Source of the DNA: Larix kaempferi
Taxonomy: Eukaryota > Streptophyta > Pinopsida > Pinales > Pinaceae
Direction of reading: 5' to 3'
NCBI GenBank assembly: GCA_027924585.1
Contig: BSBM01000232.1
Span: forward strand, 26,199,501-26,263,500
DNA length: 64,000 nt
Shown here: piece after piece, positions 21,561 to 32,184 of the stretch
How positions within the stretch are numbered: the first letter of the stretch is position 1
How the letters are laid out: the number at the start of each line of letters is the position of its first letter
Notes under the pieces: generated by a model
What the model saw: only the letters and a program-made list of their open reading frames with translations
Database searches by the model: none
Told to the model about the DNA's origin: nothing
Program-made: the position numbers and the translations under genes

Positions 21561-23090
21561 CGGTGTATGATCCAGCCTGCAAAAAGTTTTACAAAATTGT
21601 GTTTCTGACCTGTGCTACTCCTCTCCTTGTTGCTTGGCTTCCTCTTCCTCCTGGCCAAAGTTGGAGTGTCAGCGAAATTGATTGCAGCGGTCGCTAAGGT
21701 GTCGAGGTCTGACTGCACCTTGGGTTGGGGATTCTGAGTTTTTCCCTTACCCTCCAGAGACTCGACCTTTCTCCTCAGCTTGATATTTTCCCTGATCAGC
21801 CTAATGTTTCTTCCTCTCATTTTGCCATGCTTCTTGGTCAGCCCCTGAAAAGAAACATACAGCTCATTATATCTTTCAGTCAACCTCTCATTTTTCTCCT
21901 TGATGAATCTCTGGAGTATCTCGAGTTCATACACCTATTTGAGGAGTCGATTAATTTTCTGTGAGGTAGAACTCTTTGCTTTATGAATTAATTCGTCGGC
22001 TACCTGCTGACCTTGTTCCTCCACAGGTGTAGGGGAAGGTAAGTTTGCACATTCAAATTTCTGCTCTTCGACAGGTGTAGGAGAAGGCAAGTTAACATAA
22101 GTGGTCTCCTGTTCCATCATAGGTAGAGCTACTTCCTGGAACTCTTGCTCTGTCACCACCTCCTTATTTCCTGCTCCAGCTCCCTGCATATCATCCTCCT
22201 CAGAATCGCTGTAGGGGAGGTTTAAAAGGTTTGCATTCCTTGAAGGGTTCTCTCCTGAAGCAGCTCCCTCGTCCTCAGTCTTGCTTTTGAATTCTAACTT
22301 CCTTTTGGATTTCTTCACTTTGGGGGCTGAGGAAAGGGGGTCGATGTGATTGGGAGATAGCCCTCCTCTTCCTTTTCCCACTTCTAGGGGTGGAAAACTT
22401 CTTTCCATCTTCCGGTTGCAATTCTGTTTCGAACCCACTCCAGAAAAGGAAGAAGGCCCATTTCATGCTTTTCCTCTGCAACAACTCAGAGACTATGAGT
22501 TTGATCAAACCATGGTGGTACAATCTACCTACAATTTGGGTTGGCTGGGATTTGACTTGATGTGCCATTTTGGTCAGGCTCTTGTGGAGGTAGAAAGGGA
22601 GATTTAAGGGGCTCTTGCCAGTGAAGTGATCCAGTAATCTAAAATGGTAAATCAACACCCTGTTATACCTGCCTTCACAGGTTATGTAAACCAGAATCGA
22701 CTTCAATAAAAGCTGCCATTTATCCTCCAGATATGACATAGGAATGTCTTTCTTCCATACTAGGTTCTTATGCTCAAGTTTCAGATAGGATTGAAATTCG
22801 AAATCCTTTTTGACAGTGGTCTTAAACCAGTTTTCTCCACTCATTGGAAGTTCTGTCACCTGGGCTATAAGGGCCTCGTTCACCTGGAATTCCTCCTTGC
22901 CTATTACCGCGCTATTGCCGTCAAATGTGAGGGCAAATGCTTCGGCCACCTGTTGATGAGAACCCTGTAGCTTTTTGCAAAAATTATAGCAGCTGGCATT
23001 TTTGAAGAATTGACATACCTCGGGGTGCGCCTCCAAGTAGCAGATGTCGTTCAATTCCTTTCTCAGGGCCGCTCCTCCTCCTTTCTTCAT
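21542..23090 (-). pseudogene. Unrecognised gene of the giant LTR element
   Basis: ATG at 23090-23088 starts a ~270-codon frame with a folded-protein look (EEFQVNEALIAQVTELP, GENWFKTTVKKDFEFQSYL, LIYHFRLLDHFTGKSPLNLP). Near 22420 the frame shifts and continues at 22400-21935 as a charged, Pro/Glu-rich linker with a duplicated NLPSPTPVEEQ block. A single in-frame TAG near 21935 separates a last part (21931-21542) with a strong coiled-coil pattern (FIKEKNERLTERYNELY, then IRLIRENIKLRRKVESLEGK). The order is globular domain, acidic linker, coiled coil, basic tail, about 560 residues. I recognise no gag, protease, RT or transposase motif. A gag-like or regulatory LTR-resident protein is possible, but no function is claimed. 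Confidence 0.6.
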
Positions 23091-23599
23091 TTGCAACCTG
23101 CTTGCTGGCGCCTACTGCTGAAAACGGGACTGAGGGAGAGACGCAAAATCAGAGAGAAAACGAGTTCAATCGTCGAGGTGGGGGTGAAAGAGGAAAGGTG
23201 GTGTGGCTTTTCGGGAATTGACTCCGAGGGGATGAAAAAGGTGGTTAATCATGAGGGCGCAATGATGGCTATTGCGGCATGATTATATTGGAGGAATGAA
23301 ATTTTAGAATGCTGATATGCAGAGAGGAAACGAGGTCCGTTTGGCTAGAGTTATGACGATGGCATTCGGCCTCGCCTTGGGGCAGATCGTGTATTCGCTG
23401 AAGTGACCCTTTCGGCGACTAAGCCATAATGAATTCCCTTTAAATATGACTAAACCCCTGATTTGACGTGTCCACCGGTTGACGCCGACTCTGTTTCGGT
23501 AGCCTATAATCTGCCTTTAACCCTGTATGCTGCCGGAAAACAATCTTCAACAATGCTTTTTGCTTTCGGCGGTTGTAGACAATCCAGCCTTTGGATGGT

Positions 23600-23930
23600 A
23601 AGCTGCGAAAAAGTATCCGCCTTTTCGGTGGCTAATGAACACCATCATGTTCGCCCAAGCCACCGAAAATGACTTTGCTTTCGGCAGCTACGGGAGGTTT
23701 CGTTCTTGAACTGTGAACTGCGGAAAATATCTACCCTTCGGTGGCTAATGAACACCATCGTATTCGCCCAAGCCACCGAAAACTGTCCCATGATTCACGC
23801 TGTAAGCTTGCCCTTTCGGTAGTTGGAGCGTTTCATCTTTCACGTAGCAAGCTGCCAAAAGTGGGGTTTTCGGTCGCTAATGAACCATCGATAGGACCGC
23901 CTAAGCTACCGAAACCTGAAAATTCTATTT
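23600..23930 (-). repeat. Three hairpin repeats upstream of the giant-LTR ORF
   Basis: Units of about 115-130 bp each start (T)TTTCGGT(G/C)GCTAATGAAC and end about 45 bp later in (G/C)CTAAGC(C/T)ACCGAAA or CCAAGCCACCGAAAA, so each can fold into a stem of 12 or more pairs. Half units (TTTCGGCAGCTACGGGAGG, TTTCGGTAGTTGGAGCG) lie between them. Confidence 0.7.
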
Positions 23931-24121
23931 GGAGAAGAGCAACTTCAACAGTTGCTTCAAGCTTCATTACATAATCCAATCCTATGCTACACAACTTCAA
24001 ATACAATAAAATGAAAAGACCAAACTTCTAATCTCCTAAACAAGCGCCTAGCCTAATTTATTTGGGGAGATAACAAAGTTGATCTTAACTAACTCCTAAG
24101 TGTCTAAATATCCTAACACGA

Positions 24122-24358
24122 AGAAAAGTTGTTCTTGAAGTTGCCATTTACAATGCCAAACAAAGGGATATCTATTATGTTTTGATTAGAAATTCAGGAG
24201 TTTATGGGTACATATTCAGAATTCTATTTGAAGTGCTAAAGAGAAACAAAGAGTATATAATGGATTGGATCTATTTGTGTCACTTGGAACAAATGAAAAT
24301 GTCCCAAACTGTAACACTATTTCTTGAATTACCTGTTGAAGTAAAATATAATTTTTAA
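24122..24358 (+). other. Unrecognised open frame next to Copia D
   Basis: About 78 codons are open without an internal ATG start (includes LEVAIYNAKQRDIYYVLIRN), ending TTTTAA. It begins at the Copia D target site, so any upstream part would lie before 13385. No family recognised. Could be a host exon cut by Copia D or an older repeat. Confidence 0.25.
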
Positions 24359-25834
24359 ATTCATGTATATAAATTGCCGGTCAAGGTGGGGTAAGAGTCG
24401 AGACCAGAGACGGTTTTAAATAACTTTAGAACAGAGTAGTAAAAACAAAGCTGTCTATAAATATATGTTAATAGATATGTGAGTGCTGTATTTTGGAAAA
24501 CATAGTAGTTAAATCAGCTTGTTAATGTTTAAGGCGTTTAAGAAACTAAATCAACATCTGTATTTTCTATGTGCAGAGAGGCTTTACAGAGGAGCCACAG
24601 CTACTTGTTTTTATCCTCTCAAGAGATGGTTTTATTTGGCATATGAAATGTTTCTTCTCATGAACATATTTAGCTACTCCGATGGAATTCAATTGGTTGC
24701 TCTTCCATAAGTCAGTTCCTCATCTATTACTTATTCATCGGAAAGCACAATCACATCATGGTTAGTTGCCAAGGTAAATGAAGTCGTGAAAACCCATCCT
24801 GGCCTATGCACAAGCAAGATATAAATAATTCTGTTTGACGAACAGCAAAAAGGCACCTGAAACTCCAGAGAACTTGAATTAGATTTAATGAAGTAGTGCC
24901 CCTCGTTGAAAACTTGAAGTGGTAGCACACTGCCTAGTATTATATCGGCAGGGTCAATTTAGCTATCTTTATTTTACAAATATGCATTATATTTCCACTA
25001 TTCTTCTCTGTTGTATAATCTCCATATTTATCTAATGTTTGTACTTTTCCTTTCTGTGACAGTTCATTCAACTTGATTTGTGCATCAGGACAATGTCTTT
25101 GGAGACAGGTACGTTGGATGCTGCCTAGCCTTGTGTCTGAATACATTTGCAGGTCCATTTCAGTTTCTTTCAAAAAACATGGTACTGCAAAAAGAGAAAA
25201 AATTGAAGTGGGGTGTTGGGAATTCAGCTTCTATGGATAATAATGTTCCTAGTAGGTGCAAAAAGAGATGTTACATGGATCTGGATCTGCAAAGTAGACT
25301 GACCTGCTTTTGTGAGAATGTAATAGACTAATAATTGAGCATTGCAATACAAAGAATCTAATCACTTTTTTGTTCTCTTGAAGTCTTTCTATATATGCTT
25401 CCTATGTTAGAATTTAAGAAAAATGGTTTGCTTCTCCGGTCTCAAGATCACAGTTTCACAGTATAATGTTTGAGTACGATTTTATGGAGATTAGCAACCT
25501 GGTTTGTGTATTTTTGGCTCTCACTGCATAATTTCGAGATATTAAAGAATTTATTAGAGATTCTACTTAGTTGTTTGCCTCCTTCTTCATTCTTTGAGCA
25601 TTTGATGTGAGCAAGGGGAGAAATCAAGACCTTTAGAGCAGACATACTTTAAGAACTCAATGAGAGAACAAGAGAGGATTTAGGATAATTTTTTTGTTGC
25701 ATTTATTTGAATGTTTACATAGAAGATGTGAGGGTGCATTTTAAGGAATTACTAATCGAGAGTCCTAATATTTATAAGAAAACATTTATGTTCTCTGATG
25801 ACTAACATTATAGATGATAGGGCTGTGGCTTATA
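24359..25834. other. Unassigned spacer with possible exon scraps
   Basis: Short open frames at 24519-24710 and 25080-25331 stand beside acceptor-like sites (TATGTGCAG at about 24575, ATTTGCAG at about 25152), but their products match nothing I know. No repeats or RNA genes seen. Confidence 0.3.
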
Positions 25835-26552
25835 GGTTGGGATGGGGAGCCACCATGCAAACAGCCGAGGTTCAAGAATCAAAACCCAGTGGCTGTAGAG
25901 CCTTTGTCTGTGTGTGTGCATGAGGGAAAGTGTTTTCCCTCTTAGAGTTGGGTTACCTCCATCAAAGGGACTTAGCATATGTCCAACCGACTGAATTGCT
26001 CTAAGTGGACATTATTAGAATACTTTAACCTTATCCTTTATAAAATCCTAACATTTTTCATCATTTCCCTCTTGTTTAAGAGAAATTGTTCCAAATTTTT
26101 CTTTTAGAAGGAGACGTTTTCCAGTGTCACTCGAGAGAGCTATTTAGCTTGCAAATGTAAAGTTAGTTTTTTGTTGACTAGGTATGGGATGGGGAGCCAC
26201 CATGCAAACAGCCGAGGTTCAAGAATCAAAAGCCAGTGGGTGGAGAGCCTTTGTCCGTGTGTGTGCATGAGGGAAAGTGTTTTCCCTCTTAGAGTTGGGT
26301 TACCTCCATCAAAGGGACTTAGCATATGTCCAACCAACTGAATTGCTCTAAGTGGACATTATTAGAATACTTTAACCTTATGCTTTATAAAATCCTAACA
26401 TTTCATAAACATTAACATTTTTCATCATTTCCCTCTTGTTTAAGAGAAAATTGTTCCAAAATTTTCTTTTAGAAGGAGATGTTTTCCAGTGTCACTCGAG
26501 AGAGCTATTTAGCTTGCGAATGTAAAGTTAGTTTTTTTGTTGACTAGGTATG
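25835..26552 (+). repeat. 347-bp tandem duplication with a tRNA-derived SINE head
   Basis: 25839 onward and 26186 onward are near-identical (GGGATGGGGAGCC start, TTGACTAGGTATG end). Each contains GAGGTTCAAGAATC, a good polymerase III B box. The first copy is preceded by TGGCTTATAGG, a plausible A box. The body ends with GTAAAGTTAG. This looks like a SINE or SINE-bearing unit that later duplicated in tandem. Confidence 0.6.
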
Positions 26553-26559
26553 TAGTTTT

Positions 26560-26795
26560 CTGCTTCCTCCAAAAGGAGGAAACCGAAAATAGGGAATTGT
26601 ATTTATTGGATCAATGAGAGATACTTCTTCCAGTTTTGGTGGCTCATATAATTTTAGATTGCTAACAATCACAATATCATAGTTCAAGTTGAAAAGATCA
26701 ACCCGCTCGATGGTGTAAGGACCATAATGGAAAAGTTTAAGTTTTTGATGGTCTTGTTTAAATCTGTCTATTTTATCTTGTTTTTTTGGTAAAAT
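26560..26795 (-). pseudogene. Scrap of Gypsy integrase C terminus
   Basis: Read on the minus strand the frame gives HYGPYTI followed about 22 residues later by NLKLYEPP, the spacing and wording of the region after the Gypsy integrase core, just before the end of pol. No RT or LTR accompanies it. A short match, so moderate confidence. Confidence 0.45.
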
Positions 26796-27099
26796 GCTCT
26801 CTTTAGCTATTAATTTTTGTCATTGGAAAAAGGATCATAATTATAGAATATTTTTACTATTAATATAAACAAGAGATGTACAATAGGTATATTATACTAA
26901 AAAAAGGGGCAAAAAATGCATCAAGCTTTGGGTGTTTCCCCAACTAGTAACATCATGCTTTGCGTTAGTATTGATTGGTTCCCAACCATAAGTGTTGAGC
27001 TTAGAAATAACCAAGCGTGAGTGTAGAGAACTTATTGTTATTGCTCTTCCAAAGTCTTTTGTTGTTTCGTAGACAACTGGAGAGATTCCGACTTTGTCC
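26796..27099. other. Unassigned spacer
   Basis: T-rich sequence; nothing recognised. Confidence 0.4.
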
Positions 27100-27832
27100 C
27101 ATGCGAGGCCCTATTTTAGAGGTTCAGAGCCATTGACATCCTTGAGACGTTATTGACTGCCATCATGTGTCTGTATGAATTGGTCCTTGGATATCTCTAC
27201 ACAGCTCGTGGTGTGTTGGACTTTATCAAGAGTACTATTGGAGTCAAATAGGTATGCACTTTATCCCCCACCTTGTTTGGGATCTACATTGATGAGTTGC
27301 AGTCCTTGCTTCATGAGCATATACAGAATGGATACAGGTGCCTTCTTCATTATGTTTTGATATCTAGTTTGCTTTTCTTTGATGATGTGACCCTCTTGGC
27401 TTCATTGATGGCCTGTAGAGAGAACTAGGTGATTTGGCCCTGTTATGTGATCAATAGTTGACAATCAACCTGGGAAAATCCAAGGTCATGATCTTCAACA
27501 AGTTGAAGAAGGTTCTCTTGGTCATTTCTTTTTCAAAGGAGAGGAGATTGAGATTACTGGCACCTACTTGGGGTGTGCAATTCTTAGGGCCTCGATTCAG
27601 TTTGAAGCATGCTCTTCAACCGCGAGTCAACAAGGGCTACGGGTCCCCAACCCTTCTCGAGAGGTAGTGTTTTCGTCACCTTTTTTAAGACATTTTGTCG
27701 AAGATGTCTCTCTTGGACACCCTCATTCGACCCACAATCCTTTTGTGGCTTTAGAGGTTTTGGGGCCTTATTTACTAGAGTTCATTTGGGCCTTGACTGA
27801 GAGAGTACATGTCCTTATTCTTTGACGCATTA
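27100..27832 (+). pseudogene. LINE reverse transcriptase fragment, copy 1
   Basis: The frame gives GVK(stop)VCTLSPTLFGIYIDEL, the GVRQGCPLSP...DDL stretch of LINE RTs, followed by LLFFDDVTLLAS in the place of the catalytic FADDV box, then INLGKSKVMIFN typical of the thumb. TAG at 27249-27251 replaces the conserved Gln. Frame breaks follow each motif. Strongly similar to 28905-29640. The 5' part, endonuclease and tail are missing. Confidence 0.75.
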
Positions 27833-27837
27833 TTGAG

Positions 27838-28902
27838 TGTTGTAGAGTTTTCTCCCGTGGACAGGTGAGCAACCTCTTGAACCCTTTCCCTTGGTTCAAG
27901 ACAGACCATATGATAGACCAATGTGATTTTCCCACTAGATCTAACTATCTAGACACTAGATCTACACATCCACTTTTATGCAATCATGTGAGAAGAGAGG
28001 GAAAGGAAGGTGACAGACCTTAGACAATAGAGGTCCTTTGGGGCAGATAATCCTCAGCTGTTGCAGACCTGATAATCCTTGCTCTAGCTCCAGCTCCACT
28101 CAGCCAATCAGCCTACACACAAAGAGACATCCAAACCTTTCTCAAAAACCTCTTGAGATATAAAGAATGCATAAAGAATGAACATATAAACATTGATCTA
28201 AGCTAGCATAAACAAGATCTAATCTGTATTACGCAAGAAATGACAGATCCAATATATATGTGTTATGAATTATGTAGATATATAGCAAAGAACCATAATC
28301 ATCCATGAACATGATAAGAGGGGGAAAAATCACATGTCTATATTGAATGATAACAAGAGACATACATCATAGATTATCTTGTGTTGATGATATAGATCTC
28401 TTCTAATGTTCTTGATCCAAGACCTTCCTAGACTGCAGACAATAGGCTGATCATAATGGTTGAGGGAATCCGGATGATTTCACCAGCATAACAATACATA
28501 ACATGAGTCTCTCCTTTCTCATAAAATGGCCTTAATATATAGGTGAATGGAGGATGAACCTAGACTCCAGGTGATGGATGGGATTGATCTGGTGTGTGAG
28601 TTCCCATGCTAGGTGAATTGGAGCCAAGTCATGCACATGATCCAATAAAAAAGATGCCCAAAACCCAAGGATAGGTGGAGCATCACCGCCCTCAAGACAT
28701 GTAGGGAGTGATGGTGTCACTCACCTGCAAGTATATAGGGAGGGATGGCAGACTGACCATCACCCCCCTAGAAGCATACAGAGGGCGATGGTGGACAAAA
28801 GTGGGAAAAATGAGTCTAGAGAAAGGTACAAAGGTAGGTGTTTCAGCTAGGCAATAAAGTGGGGTCTCCAATGAGCCTGAGGTGGCAAATAAGAGTATAA
28901 CA
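27838..28902. mobile_element. Solo LTR, 1,065 bp, between two LINE fragments
   Basis: Begins TGTTGTAG and ends GTATAACA, with a perfect 5-bp duplication TTGAG at 27833-27837 and 28903-28907. No internal coding, primer site or polypurine tract. It seems to have landed at or near the junction of the LINE tandem copies. Confidence 0.65.
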
Positions 28903-28904
28903 TT

Positions 28905-30070
28905 GAGGCCCTATTCTAGAGGTTAGAGCTGTCAACATCTTCGAGACCTTATTGATTGCCATCATGTGGCTTTATGAGTCGGTCCTTGGCTATCTCTACA
29001 CAACTCATGGAGTGTTGGACTTTATCAGAAGTACTATTGGGGTCAAGTAGGTGTGCCCTATCCCCACCTTGTGTAGGATCTACATCGATGAGTTGGAGTC
29101 CTTCCTTCATGAGCTTATCCATGATGGATATGGGATCCTTCTTCATCATGTTTTGATATCTATTTTTCTCTTTGTCGATGATGTGATCCTCTTGGCTTCA
29201 ACAATGGCCTGCAGAGACAACTAGGTGCTTTGGCCCTGTTATGTGATGTTCAATAGTTGATGATCAACTTGGGTAAATCCTAGGTCATGATATTCAATGG
29301 GTAGAAGAAGGTTCTCTTGGTCATTTCTTTTTAAGAGGAGAGGAGATCGAGATTACTAACACCTACACACTTGGGCAGTGTAATTCCTAGGGCCTCTTTT
29401 CATTTTAAGGCATGCTCTTCAACCCTAGGTCAACAAGGGCTATGGGTCCCTAACCCTTCTCAAGAGGTAGTGTTTCTGTCACCTTTTTTAGGACATTTTG
29501 TCGAAGATGTCTCTCATGGACACCCACATTTGGTCCACAATCCTTTTGTGGCTTAACGGTTTGGGGCCTTGTTTACTAGAGCCCAATTGGGCCTCGATCA
29601 AGAGATTGGATCCCTTTCTCCTTTGATGCATATTAGATGTAAACAGATGGTCCCTTTGTCCATCATCCTTGCAGAGTTTGGGTGCGACCCCTTCGACTGG
29701 AGAATATGACCTTGTTTGATTTTTACATCGGTTTCAGAGTTTCGTCGATTTAGCGAAGGGGTGGGACTGATATCAGTACTTGACCTACTGTTCATTGGAG
29801 TCCATTACTTTAGCAAGTCCCTCGAGCAATGCTTTGTGTCGGCTTACAGGGGGTATCATATCTTCTAGAGTTTGTGGGTATTTCATTCGATCCACTTCCT
29901 TCATTTAGATACTCCCTTAGATGCATGAGATTTCCTCTTACCTACTAAGCAAGAGATGAATAGGATCATTCATGACGATATAAACAAGCAATTCACACAG
30001 GTTGGTTAGATAGATCTGTTGGGTAGGTTATGCTCGAAAATGGCTTTTTACACTGAGCACTTCATGCAGT
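28905..30070 (+). pseudogene. LINE reverse transcriptase fragment, copy 2 (longer)
   Basis: Repeats copy 1 from GAGGCCCTATT onward, including the TAG (29048-29050) in the same Gln codon, so that stop predates the duplication. It extends further, with EFGCDPFDWR and SVSEFRRFSEG-like residues and later stops, to the start of Copia E. The catalytic box region reads FVDDVILLAS. Non-functional. Confidence 0.7.
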
Positions 30071-30076
30071 TGAGAG

Positions 30077-30747
30077 TGTTGATGTTTTGTAGCTCGAGCA
30101 GGAAATTCCGCATAGGTGAAGGTGTCAAACATGCATCAATGATTTAGGCTATTCTCAACCGTAGATCTTGCCGCGAGATTAGGGTTTTGGTAGATTAGGT
30201 CTTCAACTAAAGTATAAAGGCAAGTCAAAATGGAGGGTAAAGACACTTTTATTCTTCACAAAGACATTTTTTGTTCGAAGGCGAAGAAAGAGGCCGAGTA
30301 AGAGGAAAAATAGGGCAACAATGAGAAGATCGACTTGCAGGGTTTGCAGATCAAAGACACCAACTTGCAACAGTCACTCCGTACAACTGTACGGATAGAT
30401 TTGTAGATCCATACAGTCGCACAGACAAGGTTGTACAGGCTGTACAGTCGTACGGACGGATCAGGGGCAACAAGTTCTCAAATCTGTTTGTTGTTTTCTC
30501 CTACAGCAAGGAGAAAAACCTAATTTTGAGGTGTCCTTGTAAGTTTTAAAGCATTAATGATAAACTGATTTTGAAAGACAGATTTCTTGTGTACTTGTTT
30601 TCTGGAATTTGTATTTTTCAGCCATCAATGTGATTGATGCATGGCCATATTTTATTTATGTTATTGAGTAATTTTAAGATCTAATTTATTTGATAAAGAG
30701 GCATAGGATGATAGGACAACATTCACCTAGGGTATGAAAACTTAACA
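30077..30747 (+). repeat. 5' LTR of Copia E (671 bp)
   Basis: Pairs with 36037-36820 but lacks about 110 bp present after position 36090 of the 3' copy. Contains repeated GTACGGA and TGTACAG words at about 30385-30460. Confidence 0.85.
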
Positions 30748-30760
30748 TGGTATCGGAGCC
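30748..30760 (+). other. Primer-binding site of Copia E
   Basis: TGGTATCGGAGCC directly after the LTR, one mismatch from the initiator-Met type site. Confidence 0.8.
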
Positions 30761-30880
30761 ATCTCTCTGATTGAGACTCTTAGGGGTTTACTTTGGGTAA
30801 ATCAGTTGCAGGCAGCAAAGGACCAAGAGTGAGGGTTTCATTATTTTGTGATTTGGGAGTTTGTAATTCAGATCTTACAG

Positions 30881-32065
30881 ATGGCATCAGTTGGCCTCAT
30901 TTTTGAGGATAGATTGTATGGTGCCTCAAATTTCCTAGCATGGAAAGTCAAGGTAACTCATCTATTAGAAGAGAATGCCCTCTAGGATATCGTCAAGGGC
31001 GTGGTGGCTTCGTTGACAGATCCGCAAGTTTTGGCAGCACATAAGAAGAAAGAAGTGAAAGCAAAGCGAATGATCATGGATGCAATAAAGGATAATCTGA
31101 TCCCTCATGTATCCAAAAAGAAGCCAACAAAGACATGTTCAATGCCCTGGCTAGCCTACACCAGAGCGAGAACATTAGCCAAAAGATGATTTTGCACAAC
31201 AAGCTCAGATATGTTGAGATGACTAGATCAGACATTGTCACCAGGTAGCAAAGGACCAGGAGCAAGGGTTTCATTATTTTGTGATTTGGGAGTTTGTAAT
31301 TCAGATCTCAGAGATGGCATCAGCTGGCCTCATTTTTGAGTCTGGATTGTATGGTGCCCAAAATTTCCTAGCATGGAAAGTTAAGGTAACTCATCTATTA
31401 GAAGAGAATGCCCTCTAGGATATCGTCAAGGGCGTGGTAGCTTCGTTGACAGATCCGCAAGTTTTGGCAGTACATAAGAAGAAAGAAGTGAAAGCAAAGC
31501 GAATGATCATGGATGCAATAAAGGATAATCTGATCCCTCATGTATCCAAAAAGAAGCCAACAAAGACATGTTCAATGCCCTATCTAGCCTACACCAGAGC
31601 GAGAACATTAGCCAAAAGATGATTTTGCACAACAAGCTCAGTTTTGTTGAGATGACTAGATCAGACATTGTCACCAGTTACCTGATGAAGGTCACATAGA
31701 TTCGTGACCAGCTTGTAGTAGGTGGGGAAATGATTGAAGACAAAGAGTTGGTAAATAGGGCACTAAATGATTCCCATCTCAATGGGAAACATTCGTCCCA
31801 AGTGTTTGTGCTCTAGAGAATCTTCCCAACTGGGAAATATTGTATTCAGGAGGAGACTTGGACTAAGTTAAAGGTCAATAGACAGGGAGGTGACCGTGAT
31901 CATGCCCTCATTGGTCAGGTAAAGAAGGGCAGAGGTAAAGGACCCAACAAGGGTAAGGCAAAGAGTGAGGAGTCAACCACATAGTCAAGGAAGAAGGACT
32001 CGTGTAAATCAACTGTTTTATATGTCATAAGTACGACCATTATGCATCACATTGTCCAGAGAAGA
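30881..32065 (+). pseudogene. Copia E gag with tandem duplication and zinc knuckle
   Basis: ATG 30881 follows CTTACAG, a possible splice acceptor. The start codes for MASVGLIFEDRLYGASNF and AWKVKVTHLLEEN, then TAG (30983-30985) where family members have Trp. The segment from about 30812 to 31245 is repeated at 31246-31680, start codon and TAG (31416-31418) included. The rest runs through FVLEN-like stops to a CCHC knuckle (CFICHKYDHYASHC, 32014-32055). Gag would package element RNA. Inactive. Confidence 0.8.
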
Positions 32066-32184
32066 AGGGTAAAGGGAAGCAACAACACCATGTAGTAGCC
32101 TCAACTGAAACTCAGAAGAATGAGTTTGCTTCCAAGTTTGAGAATGATTTCTCGATGGTATATTGCCTCTCTTCTAACATAGTT

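Larger units (their letters stand above)
20438..24075 (-). mobile_element. 3,638-bp TG...CA element, probable giant solo LTR carrying an ORF
   Basis: Starts TGTTATCCCTCC and ends GGGGAGATAACA, an imperfect 12-bp inverted repeat with TG...CA. AAGTT flanks it on both sides (20433-20437, 24076-24080), and the uninterrupted LTR at 13386-13833 has AAGTT once. The two ends share no long direct repeat, and no primer site, polypurine tract or pol domain is visible, so the simplest reading is one very long LTR. It contains a minus-strand gene (23090-21542), clusters of hairpins on both sides of it, and a minus-strand TTTATATATATAT (20672-20684) that could be a promoter near its 3' end. A non-autonomous retroelement of another kind is the alternative. 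Confidence 0.7.
13386..24118 (-). mobile_element. Copia LTR retrotransposon D with three nested insertions
   Basis: Minus-strand Copia order is present: 5' LTR, primer-binding site, gag, protease, integrase, RT, RNase H, polypurine tract, 3' LTR. The LTRs start TGTTAG and end GAACA on the minus strand. The flanks TGAAG (13381-13385) and CGAAG (24119-24123) match at four of five bases and are a probable aged target duplication. Nested inside are a solo LTR in gag (17656-18618), a SINE-like unit in the leader (about 19089-19452) and a 3.6-kb TG...CA element in the 5' LTR (20438-24075). Confidence 0.9.
20018..24118 (-). repeat. 5' LTR of Copia D, split by a 3.6-kb element
   Basis: 20018-20437 and 24076-24118 together match the 3' LTR at 13386-13833. 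The break coincides with the 5-bp duplication AAGTT of the inserted element. Net LTR length is about 458 bp. Confidence 0.88.

Noticed and set aside
20438-24075. DNA transposon with 12-bp terminal inverted repeats
   Set aside because: The 5-bp duplication AAGTT and TG...CA ends fit an LTR better, and no transposase motif is seen; kept only as an alternative.
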